In this document: in pieces, positions 10,386-23,469 of the stretch
Position numbering within the stretch: position 1 is the stretch's first letter
How the letters are laid out: the number at the start of each line of letters is the position of its first letter
Source of the DNA: Hormiphora californensis
Taxonomy: Eukaryota > Ctenophora > Tentaculata > Cydippida > Pleurobrachiidae
Length of the DNA stretch: 64,000 bases
Assembly: GCA_020137815.1 (NCBI GenBank)
Contig: CM035351.1
Location: 3,559,409 to 3,623,408, forward strand
Reading direction: 5' to 3'
Made by a program: the position numbers and the translations under genes
The notes under the pieces: generated by a model
Told to the model about the DNA's origin: nothing
Seen by the model: the letters and a program-made list of their open reading frames with translations, nothing else
Database searches by the model: none

Positions 10386-11935
10386 ATTATAGCTCCCTTC
10401 ATGTCGCCATTATTTTTCGAGTATTTTGTGTGCGTTTACCATGTCACCCCACCCTGGTGGCTGGGACTCATCGTGTCCGAACAATAGGCCGTCACACAGG
10501 TAATTGTCATGATTATATGTAAAATTCTGTGAAGTGAAACTGAAGTGAAGATGTAGTGGTGATAAAATCTCATGTCTCCCTCTCTCGTCCTCATTCTCAC
10601 CCGAGCACAAAAACAAACACCTACAATATCTACCTTCTCAGTTCTTACATACAATTCGCTCACTCGCTGATCTCTCTTCTCTCTCTCAATCTTGTAACGA
10701 TCAGATCCATCCTCTCAGCCCGTTCAACTACGATTTTATCTGGATAAATAAACACTGATTGAAAATTCTCTGAGTCCCTCAGCTGAGCCGATTTGCCCAA
10801 AATAGTCCTTGCTCCTCAGACCTCAGTACCACTCTACGTACAATGTACATGCTCCTCTGCAATCCTCCTCCACAATCTATTGACCTCCGATAAAACAGGT
10901 GCCCCAGTCAGGTGCTGGAACAACTCTTTCAACTTATTAGTGTCGCTACCATCATCATACTCGGCTAACCCATATATTTGCAGATCGGTCAACTATAGCG
11001 CTGGCATGGGCGGCACGGATTTTGGTGTGAGCTATTGCTAATGCAGATGCACAAGTCTGCTTCATGCTGGTAGCAGTGGTCTGTAGAACGGACAAATAGC
11101 TGTTCATTTCCTCTTTTACAACAGTCTGGACAGGGGCAGAGCTGGGAATCAGAGGAGACCGGCCATGTCTGCAATCAATTTAACCTTCTTGTTTGTATCA
11201 CGATTCGAAATTTTGCTGGTAGTGACCTTGTTTTGGTCAAATTTGCCACCCTCCTTGTTGAAGTCAGGGTAGCCCCCAATTCTTCTCATAGTAGCTAGCT
11301 GCTAGGGGTTGAGGTCTCCAGACTCCAGCCAAATGAACTCCGCTAAACTTGCATAATCGCCAGGAACTGAATATTGCCATGTTGAGAACAAGTGTACTGG
11401 GTCAGGAACACTAGAAGTTGCACAAATTGTGCAGAAAGCTGCTCGAGATATAAAATAGATAAGCGATGAAAATAGATAAGCGATGAAATAGAAAAGCGAT
11501 GAAAATAGATAAGTGATGAAAATAGATATAAGCGATGAAAATTGGTCTGAACAAAACCACACGGAGCTCAAAGTGGATAACATTTCTGGCCTAGAGCGCT
11601 CCATTCAGTGCTGCCTGTAGCGGGAATACGGTGTCTGAATAATGCGGTATCTGACCATTACGGTTTCTTGGCGTAGTATTGGGTGTAGTATAGGGCGTGA
11701 GAGCTTCACTCTCTGGCGTTCTGATTGGTCACGCTTGCACATCTTCTTACCGTGTTTCACTGATACCGTGTTTCACCGATACCAAATTCTCGCTACAAGC
11801 AGCCTTGATACACGTGAAATTGGCCGCCTTTTAACACGACCTAGCATGTATGCTATAGCTTAGAGTGATCATACGTTTATAATATTCTATTCATTCGTTC
11901 AGTTTGTAGACCTGTGTGCGAGAGTCTGAATTATA
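10386..11935. other. Intergenic region before copy 3
   Basis: 10386-10545 continues the copy-2 3' flank (same as 4447-4600). The rest shows no supported gene; short ORFs at 10556-11174 and 11302-11863 lack domain-like content. AATAAA at about 10746 sits after a pyrimidine-rich stretch and could be a relic LTR or transcript end, but no matching partner is visible. Confidence 0.5.
11452..11541. repeat. Degenerate tandem repeat, about 18-bp unit
   Basis: Five imperfect copies of AAATAGATAAGCGATGAA in a row. Confidence 0.85.
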
Positions 11936-13417
11936 ATGTCATACACGATGAATAACACTAAACGATGGACTTTAATTGTCTACGAAGGGTCCTGCACTTT
12001 TCTAACAATCCTCCTCAACTCTTTAGTGATAGCAGTTATTGTTCTGAAAGTGAGTATGTATATTACAAGTCCCTCTCAACTCTCAAGTTCTCAAGTGATG
12101 TTTGCGACTTTTTCAGGTTAAAATATCAAACGCTCCTGGCACCGTACCGATATTAACTGCCTCCTGTTTTGGTCTCCTATACGGGTTTGGATTTCTCCTG
12201 TTTCATACCATAGCATTGGTTGAAAATGAATGGCCTGGTTCTTTTGAGTGGTGCGTGACTGCCAGTATTCTTAGCTACTACATCGTGTACGGCATCATCT
12301 ACAGCTCTACACTTGTCACACTGGAGGTAAGAGATAGTAAGTTTTATAAAGGAGTAAAAATATATTTATGAAGGAGCAGCTCCCAATGAATGAATGAATG
12401 AAGGTTATCACCATGTAGCTCAATAACTAACATTCTATAACATTTCTCCCCCAATATAGATGGCCTACTTCATTTTCAATCCGCTGACGTACGACAGGAA
12501 AAGTTCCCTAAAGTATCTAATACTAGCTACTTGTGCTGTCTGGGGGATTCATCTTCCAATAATGATATGTCACTACTTCCCTCTATTTCCTGAAAATATG
12601 AAGGCAACTGTGGAGAAACTTGGATATTCTGAAGAAAATTTTGATGAGATTGTAATAAAAAACAAGTTTCCCTATTATGAAGACGAGTACTACAGATTTT
12701 GTGTAAGGTATTGGGTAGTCACATCAATTGACTATACATTTCTGGTTCTGAACATTCTTGTTTTAAACTGCACTGCTTTTGGCCTTACTGTTGCGGCATT
12801 TTTCGCTATTATTCGGAAAGTTTACTCCAGTAGGAGGACATTCGGAGATCGTGATAGTGATACTGCAGAAAGTCAAATTAGGATAAGGCGGCAAAACACG
12901 AAATTAATAAAACGATCCGTCATAGTTTCCTCCTTCACTCTGTTACCATGGCTGCCGAATCTTTTCATTTCCATTTTCGAAACTGTGGCATCGATAGTCG
13001 ATTACGACTGGTTAGTTGAAACAGTGAAAGGTATAATTGATGAGTGGTATTTTCTAGTTGACTTTGCAGTGTTTCTTTACCACATAGTTCCCTGGATCTA
13101 CCCCCTTCTAAACATACTCATGGAACCAAACATCAGAAAAGGAATCAAAGCATTCAAGAGGTATAAAGTCGAATTCTCTGAAGTTGTCACCCCCAAATGC
13201 AAGTGCGTGTGAAATTTATCAATTTATCAACGAGAAAGGGACGTGAGAACTTCAAAAAATCCGAATTTACAAGGTTTTTTCTTCTTTTAAGTTTTAAAAA
13301 TCTGATTTTATTGAACAACACAGTTTCTTTTTCAGAGATAAGGTAACTACAGGCCCAGTAAGGCCAAAAAGAGATAACATAATGGCTAAAGGCGGAGTGC
13401 GACGACTCACGGTGTAG
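11936..13417 (+). CDS. 7TM receptor, tandem copy 3 (intact)
   Basis: Exons 11936-12049, 12117-12326, 12460-13160 and 13336-13417 join in frame to 368 residues. Exon 2 is nearly identical to copies 1 and 2. Changes concentrate in the extracellular loop between TM4 and TM5, near TM6-TM7 (for example ETVKGIIDEWYFL), and in the C-tail, which here ends VRRLTV. The E-M-A (DRY position) and F/Y-P-x-x-N (NPxxY position) replacements are kept, as is the TM3-ECL2 cysteine pair. Loop differences on an almost constant framework suggest recent duplication, possibly with changed ligand specificity (inference). Confidence 0.87.
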
Positions 13418-13897
13418 CTTGCCACAAACCACAAGCTACGTCACGTTAATTTCGTTGCAGAATAGAGTTTCCGCCTTGATCCGCCTTATCGAAATGTGAA
13501 CAGACAATATTATCTTGTATGGAGTCAACTAACATATTATTCTGTAGTTAAAGGGATACTGACATATTCAAATCGACCATCTCAAATTTTAGTAAAACAT
13601 TGCCCAATCACATCATCTGAGAGAATAAATACATTGTGTCGAAGTCCGAGCTCTCTACTCCCTCTACTTCTCAAGATATAGGGTCCCAAATATTAACACC
13701 CACTAATTGGTTATGGTAAGAGGAGGAGACCAGCATTACAGATTACAGGTAAACACGAGCCTGTTTATATGTCATTATCTCAGCTAATACACATGCGATT
13801 TTGACCGGGTTTTTTCTAAAACCTTTAAGACCACTTCTAGTTTCTGTTTTTGGTTTCCATTTGTCTCTAGACTTGTCATGAATAGATAGAACTATTA

Positions 13898-15327
13898 GGG
13901 TGATTCATAATGATTTTCGCTAGGTACTTCTGGATCGCTAGTGATGATAGAGACCAAAAATTTCTACAGGATCTTTTAGTTTGGACTATTTGTTAACCCT
14001 AAGACCATGTTTAAAGTTTTCAATGACAAAATTTTACCGGTGACGGACTATTTATGAAGTTCAGTTTTGTTCCGGTCTCACAACCCAAATTTCAGTCCTT
14101 GGTTTTAACCCTGTAGAGGCCGTAAATTGATTCCAATGGATCCAGGACTTTTTATAGGGGAAGAAAGACATCTTTTTGGGACATTTGTGTAAAAATTAAA
14201 TCTAAATCCAATTTTCACGTTTTATTTTGTGGGCTATTTTTAGAAATTGGTCAAAAACCCATTTTTTCACTTTAAAAGGCTGTCACCACGGACCTGGTTG
14301 GTCTTTTGCCAAGATTGAAAGCTCAAATTGTAAATTAAGCTTAGCTCTACATGATCCTAAAGTTATTTGGCGGTTTTGGATGTCTTAGAAGGCCTAAAAT
14401 TGAAGTTCAACAAGAATTATTGCATTATGTATTCATAATGCTGTGTTTCCCTGCCCTGCCGTTTCACGTATCACTGCCAACAGGATCAAGGCTTGGTCGT
14501 AATGTAATGTGAGATGCATACGATCTAGCTGTCAGACGTCAGTATACTTCTCACATAGCTTAGCTAACTCACATGACACTTGCTAACTAGCTTTTGACTA
14601 CTACTTATCTAACCTTTCACATTCGACTCGCAAGATGACCATGTGTATGTAACACGCGAAACGCGCGGCAGCGCTATTTCATGTTTTGTTGAGTGGCGCG
14701 CGCACACCACGTCCAAGGAATCGCGTCGTTTGTTTGTTTTGATAAAGGAGCACCCTGTTGTTGTGTGCGCGGCTCCAGTTGCTACGCCGTTGCCCTCGCA
14801 ACGAAAGTGTGACCAAAATGGTCCCTCTACCGATTAGTTAGTATACCAAAATGTCGTTTTCGAATTCTAACCCTGCTATGCCTTTTTACAAAGTAAAAAG
14901 GCATCCGGGTGAATGCCTTCGGCATTCACCCGGGCAGGGAAAAAATGTTGCCCGAAAACAGGTGATTTGAAATCACATTTTTTGCCACTTTTTGGGCGAT
15001 TTTTAGCACCCTACTCCAATCCAGCAACTTTTTCGGCTCAAAATGGGTTGTTTCCGATGACAACTGATAGAATGGACTACCTTATGTGTGAAAACGGCTA
15101 ATTCTCAAAAAATTTACTTGCATTTTGACCATATTTTGATACGGGAGACGGCATAGTGGCCAACCACTAGAAAACGGGCTATAGCCTTTGGAAGAAAAAT
15201 AGACTGGTCCCTAAAAATGGTGTCGTGAGATCAAAATTTCGTGCTGAACAAGTTCCTGTAAAAAATTTAGGGCTCGGATGAACGAAACCCCGAAAAAATA
15301 GCTAGCGAAAATCATTATGAATCACTC
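13898..15327. mobile_element. TA-flanked TIR element nested in the TTAA element
   Basis: Ends GGGTGATTCATAATGATTTT and its complement (..AAAATCATTATGAATCACTC) are flanked by TA on both sides (13896-13897, 15328-15329). 1430 bp, no transposase ORF: a Tc1/mariner-type non-autonomous element by its target duplication. It contains the dispersed repeat at 14410-14935, giving three insertion levels. Confidence 0.8.
14410..14935. repeat. Dispersed repeat, second copy (see 4720-5105)
   Basis: Shares the same block order as 4720-5105 and ends in a self-complementary stretch around 14880-14935 (GCATCCGGGTGAATGCC/GGCATTCACCCGG). Its position inside the TA-flanked element makes it the youngest layer here. 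ORFs 14643-14837 and 14913-15101 are chance readings. Confidence 0.6.
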
Positions 15328-16680
15328 TAGTATAACTAAGCAAGACGGTGATTTTTTGAAATGTATGCCTTCTTAGAACAATATTATCATGGTATACAGT
15401 AACTAATGTCAATCAGACTTGGCTGTACTTCCTCAATTTTACATACAAATTGTTAGTATTTAGCCCCTAGTCAATAACATAGTCAATAGTTATCAACTAT
15501 TCAGCCCTGAAATGAATATTGTATCCTAGGAGAGTATGAACTGAAAAATTTAGCAAAATAATTGGTATAAAAGGCAAAACCACTAAACCCGACTAATTTT
15601 GATACGTTGAATCACGTGAGCAACTTTGGCAAGCGCCCAGGGGTGGAGAAAGTGACCTAATTGAACATAATCGGGTCTAATTGATCGTAACTGTAACTTA
15701 TCGCATGAAAACGTTATCAATTCATGTAAGAGCACTATCACCACTAATTTTGATACGCTGAATCACGTAAGCGGCTTTTCCAAGCCGTCAGAGTTGAAGA
15801 AAGTGTCCTAATTGAGCATAATTTAGTCTAATTGGGGATAATTGCATTTTTCAACTGGAAATGCTGAAAGATCGCATGTGGGGCACTTTACACACTAATT
15901 TTGATACACTGAATCACGTGAGCAACTTTTCCAAGTCCTCAGAGGTCGGCAAAGTGCCCTAATTGCCCATAATTGGGTCTAATTGACCTTACTCCAGTTT
16001 ACCTCAAACTGCACTGTTTACTTGTTTATTTACTGATTTTTTTGGTCATTCTGATACAGATCATAAGAAAATACTAAAAATTTAAAACATTTCTAACTTC
16101 CAGAAAAAAATCCGGTCAAAATCGTGCATGTGAAAGTTGAGATATTGACAGATAAACAGACTCGTGTTTACATGTAATTTGCAATAAAACTCTCCCCCTA
16201 TACCATAACCAATTACGAAGTGCTAAAAGGTGGGGCCCTATATCTTGAGAACGAGAGGGAGTAGAGAGTTCGCACTTCGACTCATCCTATTTTTATCTCC
16301 CAACCAGTTACCACACCCAGGATCGTTGAAAAAGTCAAAATTTTTTGAATATGTCAGTATCCCTTTAAGTACGCTTCCTTTAGCTGTGTGTGTGTTAACA
16401 AGAGTGAATAAACTTTCAATTCTATTATACGTTGCTTTTAAACGCTTTTAAAGTTGTGAAATTATAGCTCCCTCATGTCGCCATTATTTTTCGAGTTTCC
16501 TGAATTCACAAAACATAAGATTCACGTTGCGTTCTAATTGTGAAATTCAAGTTTTTATCCTGTCACAAAGGACAGGTCATTATATCTCAACGATACATTA
16601 TCAGTCTTTCCTTGCATTCACGTGTGTTGTGAAAACCGTTGTTGAGTAAGGGGTGTTCTAAGTTCTTTCACAACCGTGCA

Positions 16681-18017
16681 ATGAACCTGAGTACAGCTGG
16701 TGGTACAGGGGAACCGGTGGATTATACGGCTGGTGTTACGATGGGTTCAGTAGAACAGGACATCCGACTGACCTTCAACACATTCTGCACCCTGCTTGCT
16801 ACCCTTGCAAATCTCTCTGTCATTGCTCTCATGATCTATGGGAAACGGGTAGGTCCTACTACTAGCCATGTATTTTAGTTATGCTTAGAAGATAGACTTC
16901 CAAATCACGTTAATGAGGCTGCATCTCCCAGGCTAAGTTATCATTTGAACCTTCCAACATACCCATTGGTGTTGCCTCTGTGCTCGGACTTTTCTACGGG
17001 CTAGGAATTCTACTGATGAGGACGATTGCTGTGGGGGTACTGGGCTGGCCGAACGGAACCCCCAGAGACTGGTGTCGAATAACTGCGGTCATTTCCAAGC
17101 ACATTGTGTATGCGACAATCTACTGTGCTACTGTCATAACCATGGAGGTAGGACAGAAGTGTTTTTGAATCGTTTTCTTTAGAGAAAGAGTAGTTATAAA
17201 CTCTAGATACTTGAGAGATCGTAAAATTATTCTTTCAATACTCTTGTTTCAGGCAGGATACATGATCTACAGACCCCTGGGGTATGACAGGGAGAGCAGG
17301 CGAGCCAGGCTCGTGATGCTATTCGCAACTCTTTGTGCAGTCACCATCCACCTGCCCCTGACAGTGGCCCATTTCATGTTCCTGTTCCCGGACAACCTGA
17401 AAAGCACGATTATCGACGCAGTGGGCGGGGATGAGGAGAGGGGAATTGGAGCATTCGATTTCCTCATGGCTATGCCAATGCCAGTCTATTACATGTCGTC
17501 CAAGGCTTCCTGCTACAGGTACTTCATAGCCGGGTCACTGGACGAAGGGATCATCGTTAATTCTCTCCTGGCACTTCACTTCCTGGCCCTGGCCCTCGTT
17601 CTACTTTCCTTCCTTGCAATCCTACACGTTATCCTACAAAGCCGGAAACAGTTCAAGGTGTCATCCTTCCGGAGGCGGGAACAAAACCGGAGAGTTGGAA
17701 GCACCGCCATCTTGGCTACCTCATTCACCCTGTTGCCATGGCTACCTAACGTTGTGACGTCACTTGCACTGAGGGTGGAAAGTAACTACCAGTGGCTCCT
17801 CCAGCAACCATCTGACCACTACATTTGGAACCTGATTGATGCCACCAACTACCTCTACTACCTAGTCCCCGGGATTTTCCCTGTCCTGTGCATGTACTCA
17901 AACCCTGCACTGGTGAGGATGAGGGTTGCGCTTGTGAAACAGGTTACTGGCCAGAAAGCCGACACGAAATCAACAGTTGCTAGAAGCTGTGTTGTGGTTC
18001 AAAACACCAACTGCTGA
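16681..18017 (+). CDS. Divergent 7TM receptor, tandem copy 4
   Basis: Exons 16681-16848, 16932-17147 and 17253-18017 join in frame to 382 residues. The first two introns sit at the same phase-0 positions as in copies 1-3 (after TM1, and right after the Glu of the DRY position), which shows homology despite low identity. Shared marks: Cys after DW at TM3 start, PL-x-Y-DR in ICL2, LFP-NLK in ECL2, a Cys before YR in ECL2, FTLLPWLPN in TM6, and FP in TM7. DRY reads E-A-G, NPxxY reads F-P-V-L-C. The fourth exon is absent; exon 3 runs to its own stop with a 35-residue tail. The N-terminus is longer, with N-L-S as a possible glycosylation site. More GC-rich than its neighbours, with codon choice of an older, selected gene. 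Confidence 0.87.
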
Positions 18018-21000
18018 ACTATATCAACAATCAACAATCAACAATCAACATTCTACAATCAACAAAACAAGGCGATATCATGGAAAATAAAAAGGCTGGT
18101 GGACAACTGCAAAACTAAAAACAGCTGATAAAAAGGCTCGGCAGAACAGATAGAATGCTGAAGGGCGAACTGCAACTGATGTTTTTGAAGTGAGGAAAAA
18201 AAGAAGTGTGTCTACTACTATGGTCTACGATAAACTGCAGAGGCTACAACAAACTGTAATTTTTTGTCCAAAGTGAATTAAACTTGGCCGTTATTATAAT
18301 AGGTGTGCATGGTGGTTTGTGTCTAACTATTCGCAGTACACTATTATCATGAGTCTAACTATATCTGCAGTACACACAGCGTTGTGAAACATGTATATAT
18401 TGCATGTGCCTCACATGAAATGTTGCATGTCTAGAGATCAGCTGCCCCCCTCTATCGGCTTGATTGGCTGCTGTCACGGGATCAATACAGTTGGTCCAGA
18501 AAAGTGAGATCGTTACTTTTACTAAAGAGAGCTCAGTGAGATCGTTATTTTTAGTAGAGAGAGATCTGTTCGAACAAACATATATTTCGCTATGAGCTGC
18601 TCTCATGTACCTACAATCCGTGCAATCTAGAAATTAAACCGTGACTCCTAGTATGCAGTTAGTACCAAATGTCATATATATATGCATGCAACTCATAACC
18701 CAAGCCACATACCATGTGAATTGTGATACACTTAGAACACGTTTTCACTGATTGCTAAACAAGCATAACGGTTATATCATTATAGGTTAAAGGTATAAGT
18801 AACAACCCAGTTTTGAAAATAAGCTATAATATGTAGATCGCGAATTCAAGATTAAGAAAATCGAGAATGCACTTTATAGCGGTGCGGACATTGCTCCCCG
18901 TTGCCATGTCCTAAAATCAGGTTTTGTAACATAGTGGAAAGCATGGGAATGCAGTGATAGTGTGACCTGGGACCGGGGAAAAGGGTGACTTAGGTGCTTA
19001 AAGAGATTACCCAGTTTTACATAATCTCTTTATGAAAAACGTGATTAATGTTCAGGAATTTATCATCAATCTATCATTTAACGGTATCACAAATATAAAA
19101 ATAGCTATCAGTAACATTATTCAGTAAAGAGATCTGAATTTACATCATGATTATATGAAAGTAAGCCCGTAGGTAAGCAGGTCTACGAAACCAAATCTAA
19201 CTCTCAAACAAACTGCTCTCAAACAAACTACCCATATGTTACACCCTCTAACAAGACCCAGGTAGCTCTCTTCTCTCCCCCTCGTCTCTCCCCCTCCACA
19301 ATAGTTACTGTGGTACTGGGCTTGCCTTTAACTCGATAAACGTGTGTGTGTGTTGGAGAGGAGGGACCCTTATATAATATACTGTCTCAGACTTGTTGGC
19401 AGACAGCCCAAACTTGGATCAGAGCTTAATTAATTTAACTGAACAACTGAATTCAGGTACAGGGTACTTGTAAATATACTGGTAATTGATAAAATATTGA
19501 TATGAATAAAATCCAGCATGCACTGTAAGAGGGCTTGAAAAAGAGAGCGACAACACAAGCACTCCGTAACATAGAAACTAGGGTATAGGGATGTACAAGA
19601 GCAATTGGAAAAGGATGGCCCTGATGGGTGTAGTGGACCAATTAAACTGAAAACAGCTGTGCAGCTGTAGGCGCCTATCACACAGCTGTTTTTCAGTTCC
19701 ACTAGCTACTAAAGTGACTAGCAGTTCCACATGTGGAGGACCTATTAGAGCATGTGTATCTGTCAGGCCAATATGCTTTAACAGAACAAGAGCCCAACGT
19801 GCGAAGTGGCAAGGAGTAAGGAGTAGCGAAGGAGGAAGGGAAAGGAAGGGTTAGATAATTTAGTTCCTACATGAGCTCCCGCAACTGCAGCAGTGAGTGA
19901 GTAGGTGAAAAGTAGCGTCTGAGGTGGCCGGTGTATCTTTAGAGCAGGGAGTGGTCTTGGGCACGGTGTACCCTCTCTTATCCCTAACTAAACGTAGCAC
20001 ACTGAACTCGCGAGAGAGTAGAGTAGAGAAAAGAGGGGAGTGGTCGAAACTAAACTTGTCATACTACAGGAATGTAATATCGCACAAGCTTTATTCAGCC
20101 CGGAGTCCGGAGAGGGCAGTCTTTAGTGAGACAAAACTACACGACAACTACAATAAAACACTCGTGACTCCTGGTCCAGGTAACAACAACATGGCGTATT
20201 ATAGATACAGTGATACACATAATAGACGGGAAACACGTTAGGTACATGAGGTACGGTTCTTGGCAGTAGATCTTTTGTTTAGTACTGCAACTGAGAGAAA
20301 GAGAGGTGTGTGTGGAGAGAGGTAGGTAACTACACTGGTTAAAGTTCCCTATAACAACTCGTTATTGTGACTCTACAAATAGTCGAAAGTGTTCCATTTC
20401 ACAGCTCACAGCTGTTTTTTTTTTGGCTCAATTCCACACTCTTGAGATAAGATCTCTCTCATCAACTGTAACTTGATCTGAAGACACACCTGGATCCACA
20501 AGAAGAAAGTTCTATGTAGTATGTCATGGGTTACTTTACCGAACTTAATTACCAAGTTGTCCATTACCACCAATCACCATCAACTCGACTACCTCATTCA
20601 AGCATTTCTATGGAGACACTATGTAGCAAGAAGCATATCACGTGTGAAGCAACTGAGGTTACAAATGGTTACCTGCCAATAATAGGAACCCAACAACAAA
20701 GATGCGGGGAGGTATTACAACGGGGCGAGGAGGCATTAGAAATCTCCCTTCCAGGTTTAGTAATCTGATATAGCTGCCTTTAACCGAATTCTAGGAGCAT
20801 GCTTTATTGATGGGTTTCCGATAGGTGAGGTAAGAGGTTACAGATAACAAAAACTATAACATCATGGCATGGTCATTAGTCATACCCCGATATAATATGC
20901 AACATATCTCTCAATCCAACCGGCACACAACGTTACACAATATAGCACTGCTAAGGCGTTATAAAAACTAGATACACACATATATATATCAGGGTGCGGT

Positions 21001-21684
21001 CTCTTAGAGGAGATGTTAAAATTAAATGCTTTCACGCACATATAGTGAATATACAAGTGCACTCTGATACCTACACTCCTTGTATCAGACCAGTACAACA
21101 CTTTATCGTAAATGGGTTAATTTCTTAGAGAAGGTACTGTTACTATTATAATGTTTTCATAGAGGCAAGGAGAAACTTTAGAGTACAACAAACTGTGAGT
21201 TGTGACGTGCTAGCTGCAATCTTTCAGACAAAGGCTGCGGTGTAGTGCTCCAACCTTTTCTGCATAATGTATGGGTGGAGAGAGTACAGAGGGGAATAAA
21301 GAGAGTATGAAAATATTTTGAGTCTTTCTATTATCCCTATAAGGTGAGGGTGCAGTGGACGAATGCTCACCAAATATGAGATCAACGAAAAGTAATGTAC
21401 TGGTGAAAAAGCTGAAATCAACGTGTGAGGTGCATTATTATGCCTTGTAACAGGGCTTTTAAATAACGCATACCAACGAAAATAACTACCGAAATTATTG
21501 TAATGTAGGTGATGAAAGGAGTGTCACGAGAGAAATCAATCTGAGAACAACGACACAGAGGGAGGGAGAAAGCTAAAGGCAGCGGAAGTAAGCTCACCTG
21601 AGCTTCATGGAGAGAGAAAAACAAACACACACATCAGAATCTAGAGGAAGATAAACATAACATCCACCCTAACCCTTCACTTAC
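18018..21684. other. Gene-poor region
   Basis: No coding region is supported on either strand. The 3' end of receptor copy 4 carries a short CAACAATCAA repeat (about 18025-18070) and an AATAAA at about 18087. Remaining ORFs (e.g. 19924-20241, 20526-20768) are short and without recognisable domains. Confidence 0.5.
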
Positions 21685-21810
21685 CCATTGTATTGTGGAC
21701 CATCCATGTCAGAGGAGATGAATGAATCTCGCGTGGTCACTAAAGTATCGCCCAACAACAGCTGCTGTAGTTCAGGCGTCAACAACAGGTCTTTGACAAA
21801 CAATGGCAGT
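21685..21810 (-). CDS. Candidate coding exon of an unidentified gene
   Basis: On the minus strand this segment is bordered by an acceptor (TTATCAG) and a strong donor (GTAAGTG) and is open in the frame beginning LPLFVKDLLLTPELQQ and ending GPQYNG. An alternative acceptor (ACCCAG) adds two codons upstream. The reading is leucine-rich, amphipathic and protein-like, but I recognise no family. A possible terminal segment follows at about 21534-21613. No joined gene model could be built, so this is a candidate only. Confidence 0.3.
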
Positions 21811-23469
21811 CTGATAATCTGGGTACATTGGGGCTACACCGCGGTGCAGCAGCTAAAATAACAATCTTTCATCACACTGTTGAATAATCAGTGCCACTAA
21901 ATATTATATTAGGGTAGTGCTATAATATATCACATTTTGACTGGAAGGTTCCATACAAACAGTGGACCATAACGAGAAAATATTAAGGCACGTGATGCTA
22001 AAGAAGAGGCAGGATAATTAATTGACAGATGCTGAATTAAATTTAAAAAATAAGCTGTTATAAATTGAGGCAGTAGTTTCTATCATAATGCAATCAGAGA
22101 GTGGCATATGAGTATATGGCAAAATGAGTTAGGGACTCATTGCATGATTACTGAAAATTACAGGTGTGGCTCACCGGAGTAGAACCATATAACACCGGTG
22201 CTGCTGCAGTCACGACGTGTGACAATGGGGTTCGAGACGAAACCCCCTATAGTACTCAACAAGAGAAAAGGTACGGATATCAAACTTACGGCAGATGCAG
22301 AGCGAATGGTGACGGTGACAAGAGAAAAGGGTTCGATTGCGGGACAGAAGAACCATGGGTAACAAACTTACGGATGGTGCATGGCCATGGTAAGATTGTT
22401 ACTTTAACTAAGAGAGAGAGAGAGGGGAAGAGGTGATGGTGCAGTTCAGTACTAATGTGATCCTAGCTCGCAGAAAACCTGATTACACACACACCTACCA
22501 CGCTATAGCTCTCATCTGTAAGAGACTACGTCATCAAAAACCAAAATGGGGGGGGGGGGGCAGTAGTCTAATGGGTGGCATACAGAACGATCTCAAGAAC
22601 ACGGATAGTTCCTTGTGGGTTTATCCCAGGCACCCTGGAAGAAAAAGAAGAAGGCGGAAGTGGTCGTGGTTACTTAGTATAATGCTACTGGGTCTTATAC
22701 ACACTTGGAAGCATGTACACTCGTGGGGTCTTTTAATGCACGCAGAAGTCTTTTTAGACCGCTCTAGGTATTGAAGGAAGGCTGTATGGCAATGTCAGAC
22801 CCCGTTTTGACAGTGTGTGTAAAAGTAGTGATGTAGCAGATATACAGCAGGTACAACCGATCGAAATTCTACACATTTTGTTTGATTTTAGAGGGATGGA
22901 GGGGGTGAAAGAGATAGAGAGAGAAAGAAAATAAAGTGAGATAGAGAAGGATATAGGAGAGACTTTGAATAGAAAAGCTCAAAGAATTGAAGTCTTTGTT
23001 TCTTTAAATGGAGAAAGCATATTGCTTGAATGACCGTCCCACAAGTGAAAAGTGCTTCAATTTTTGTGACACCCGCCTACTAGAAGAATATATACCACAT
23101 AAAGCCAAAATTACTTCCGGCTTTCGCATCCTGATCCTTCAATCCTTCGATCTAATTAATAACACTATTGAACTATTCAACGCTATCAGGACTAGTTTAT
23201 ACTGAGTAGAATATAGAGATGAACACAAACCTATACAAATTGATAGTAAGCAAACTAAAGCTGTGTTCGTATGCATGAGTCCACAATGATGCAGAGGCCG
23301 GTACATTAGAGCAAATCGTTCAAGCAATATTAATATAAGGAGGGGGACAAGTTATGGAATAGCAAATCAGAGAGCGAGTTAGAAATAGAAAGAGAGGGTG
23401 AGTATCTGATACGCAGGGACAGAGTGAGATTCATATCCATAAACAAATTGGGGGCAACAGATTGTATCA

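Larger units (their letters stand above)
13548..16368. mobile_element. 2.8-kb TTAA-flanked TIR element with nested insertions
   Basis: TTAA at 13548-13551 and 16365-16368 brackets ends AGGGATACTGACATATTC and its exact complement. The inverted repeats extend inward for roughly 300 bp with indels (13672-13830 against 16080-16260, e.g. ATATAGGG.CCC and CGTGTTTA). Copies 1 and 2 lack it at the same place in their 3' flank. A TTAA target and absence of transposase indicate a non-autonomous piggyBac-like element. It is interrupted by the 13898-15327 element. 15350-16080 holds three diverged tandem blocks (CACTAATTTTGATACnnTGAATCACGT at about 15585, 15740 and 15893). Confidence 0.85.

Noticed and set aside
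10730-10810. Possible LTR end with poly(A) signal
   Set aside because: No matching second LTR, TG..CA ends or primer-binding site visible.
22330-22345. tRNA B-box-like GGTTCGATTGC
   Set aside because: No A box at the right distance and no cloverleaf fold visible.
22164-22436. 90-codon + ORF
   Set aside because: Repetitive composition; the minus strand has better splice-flanked readings there.
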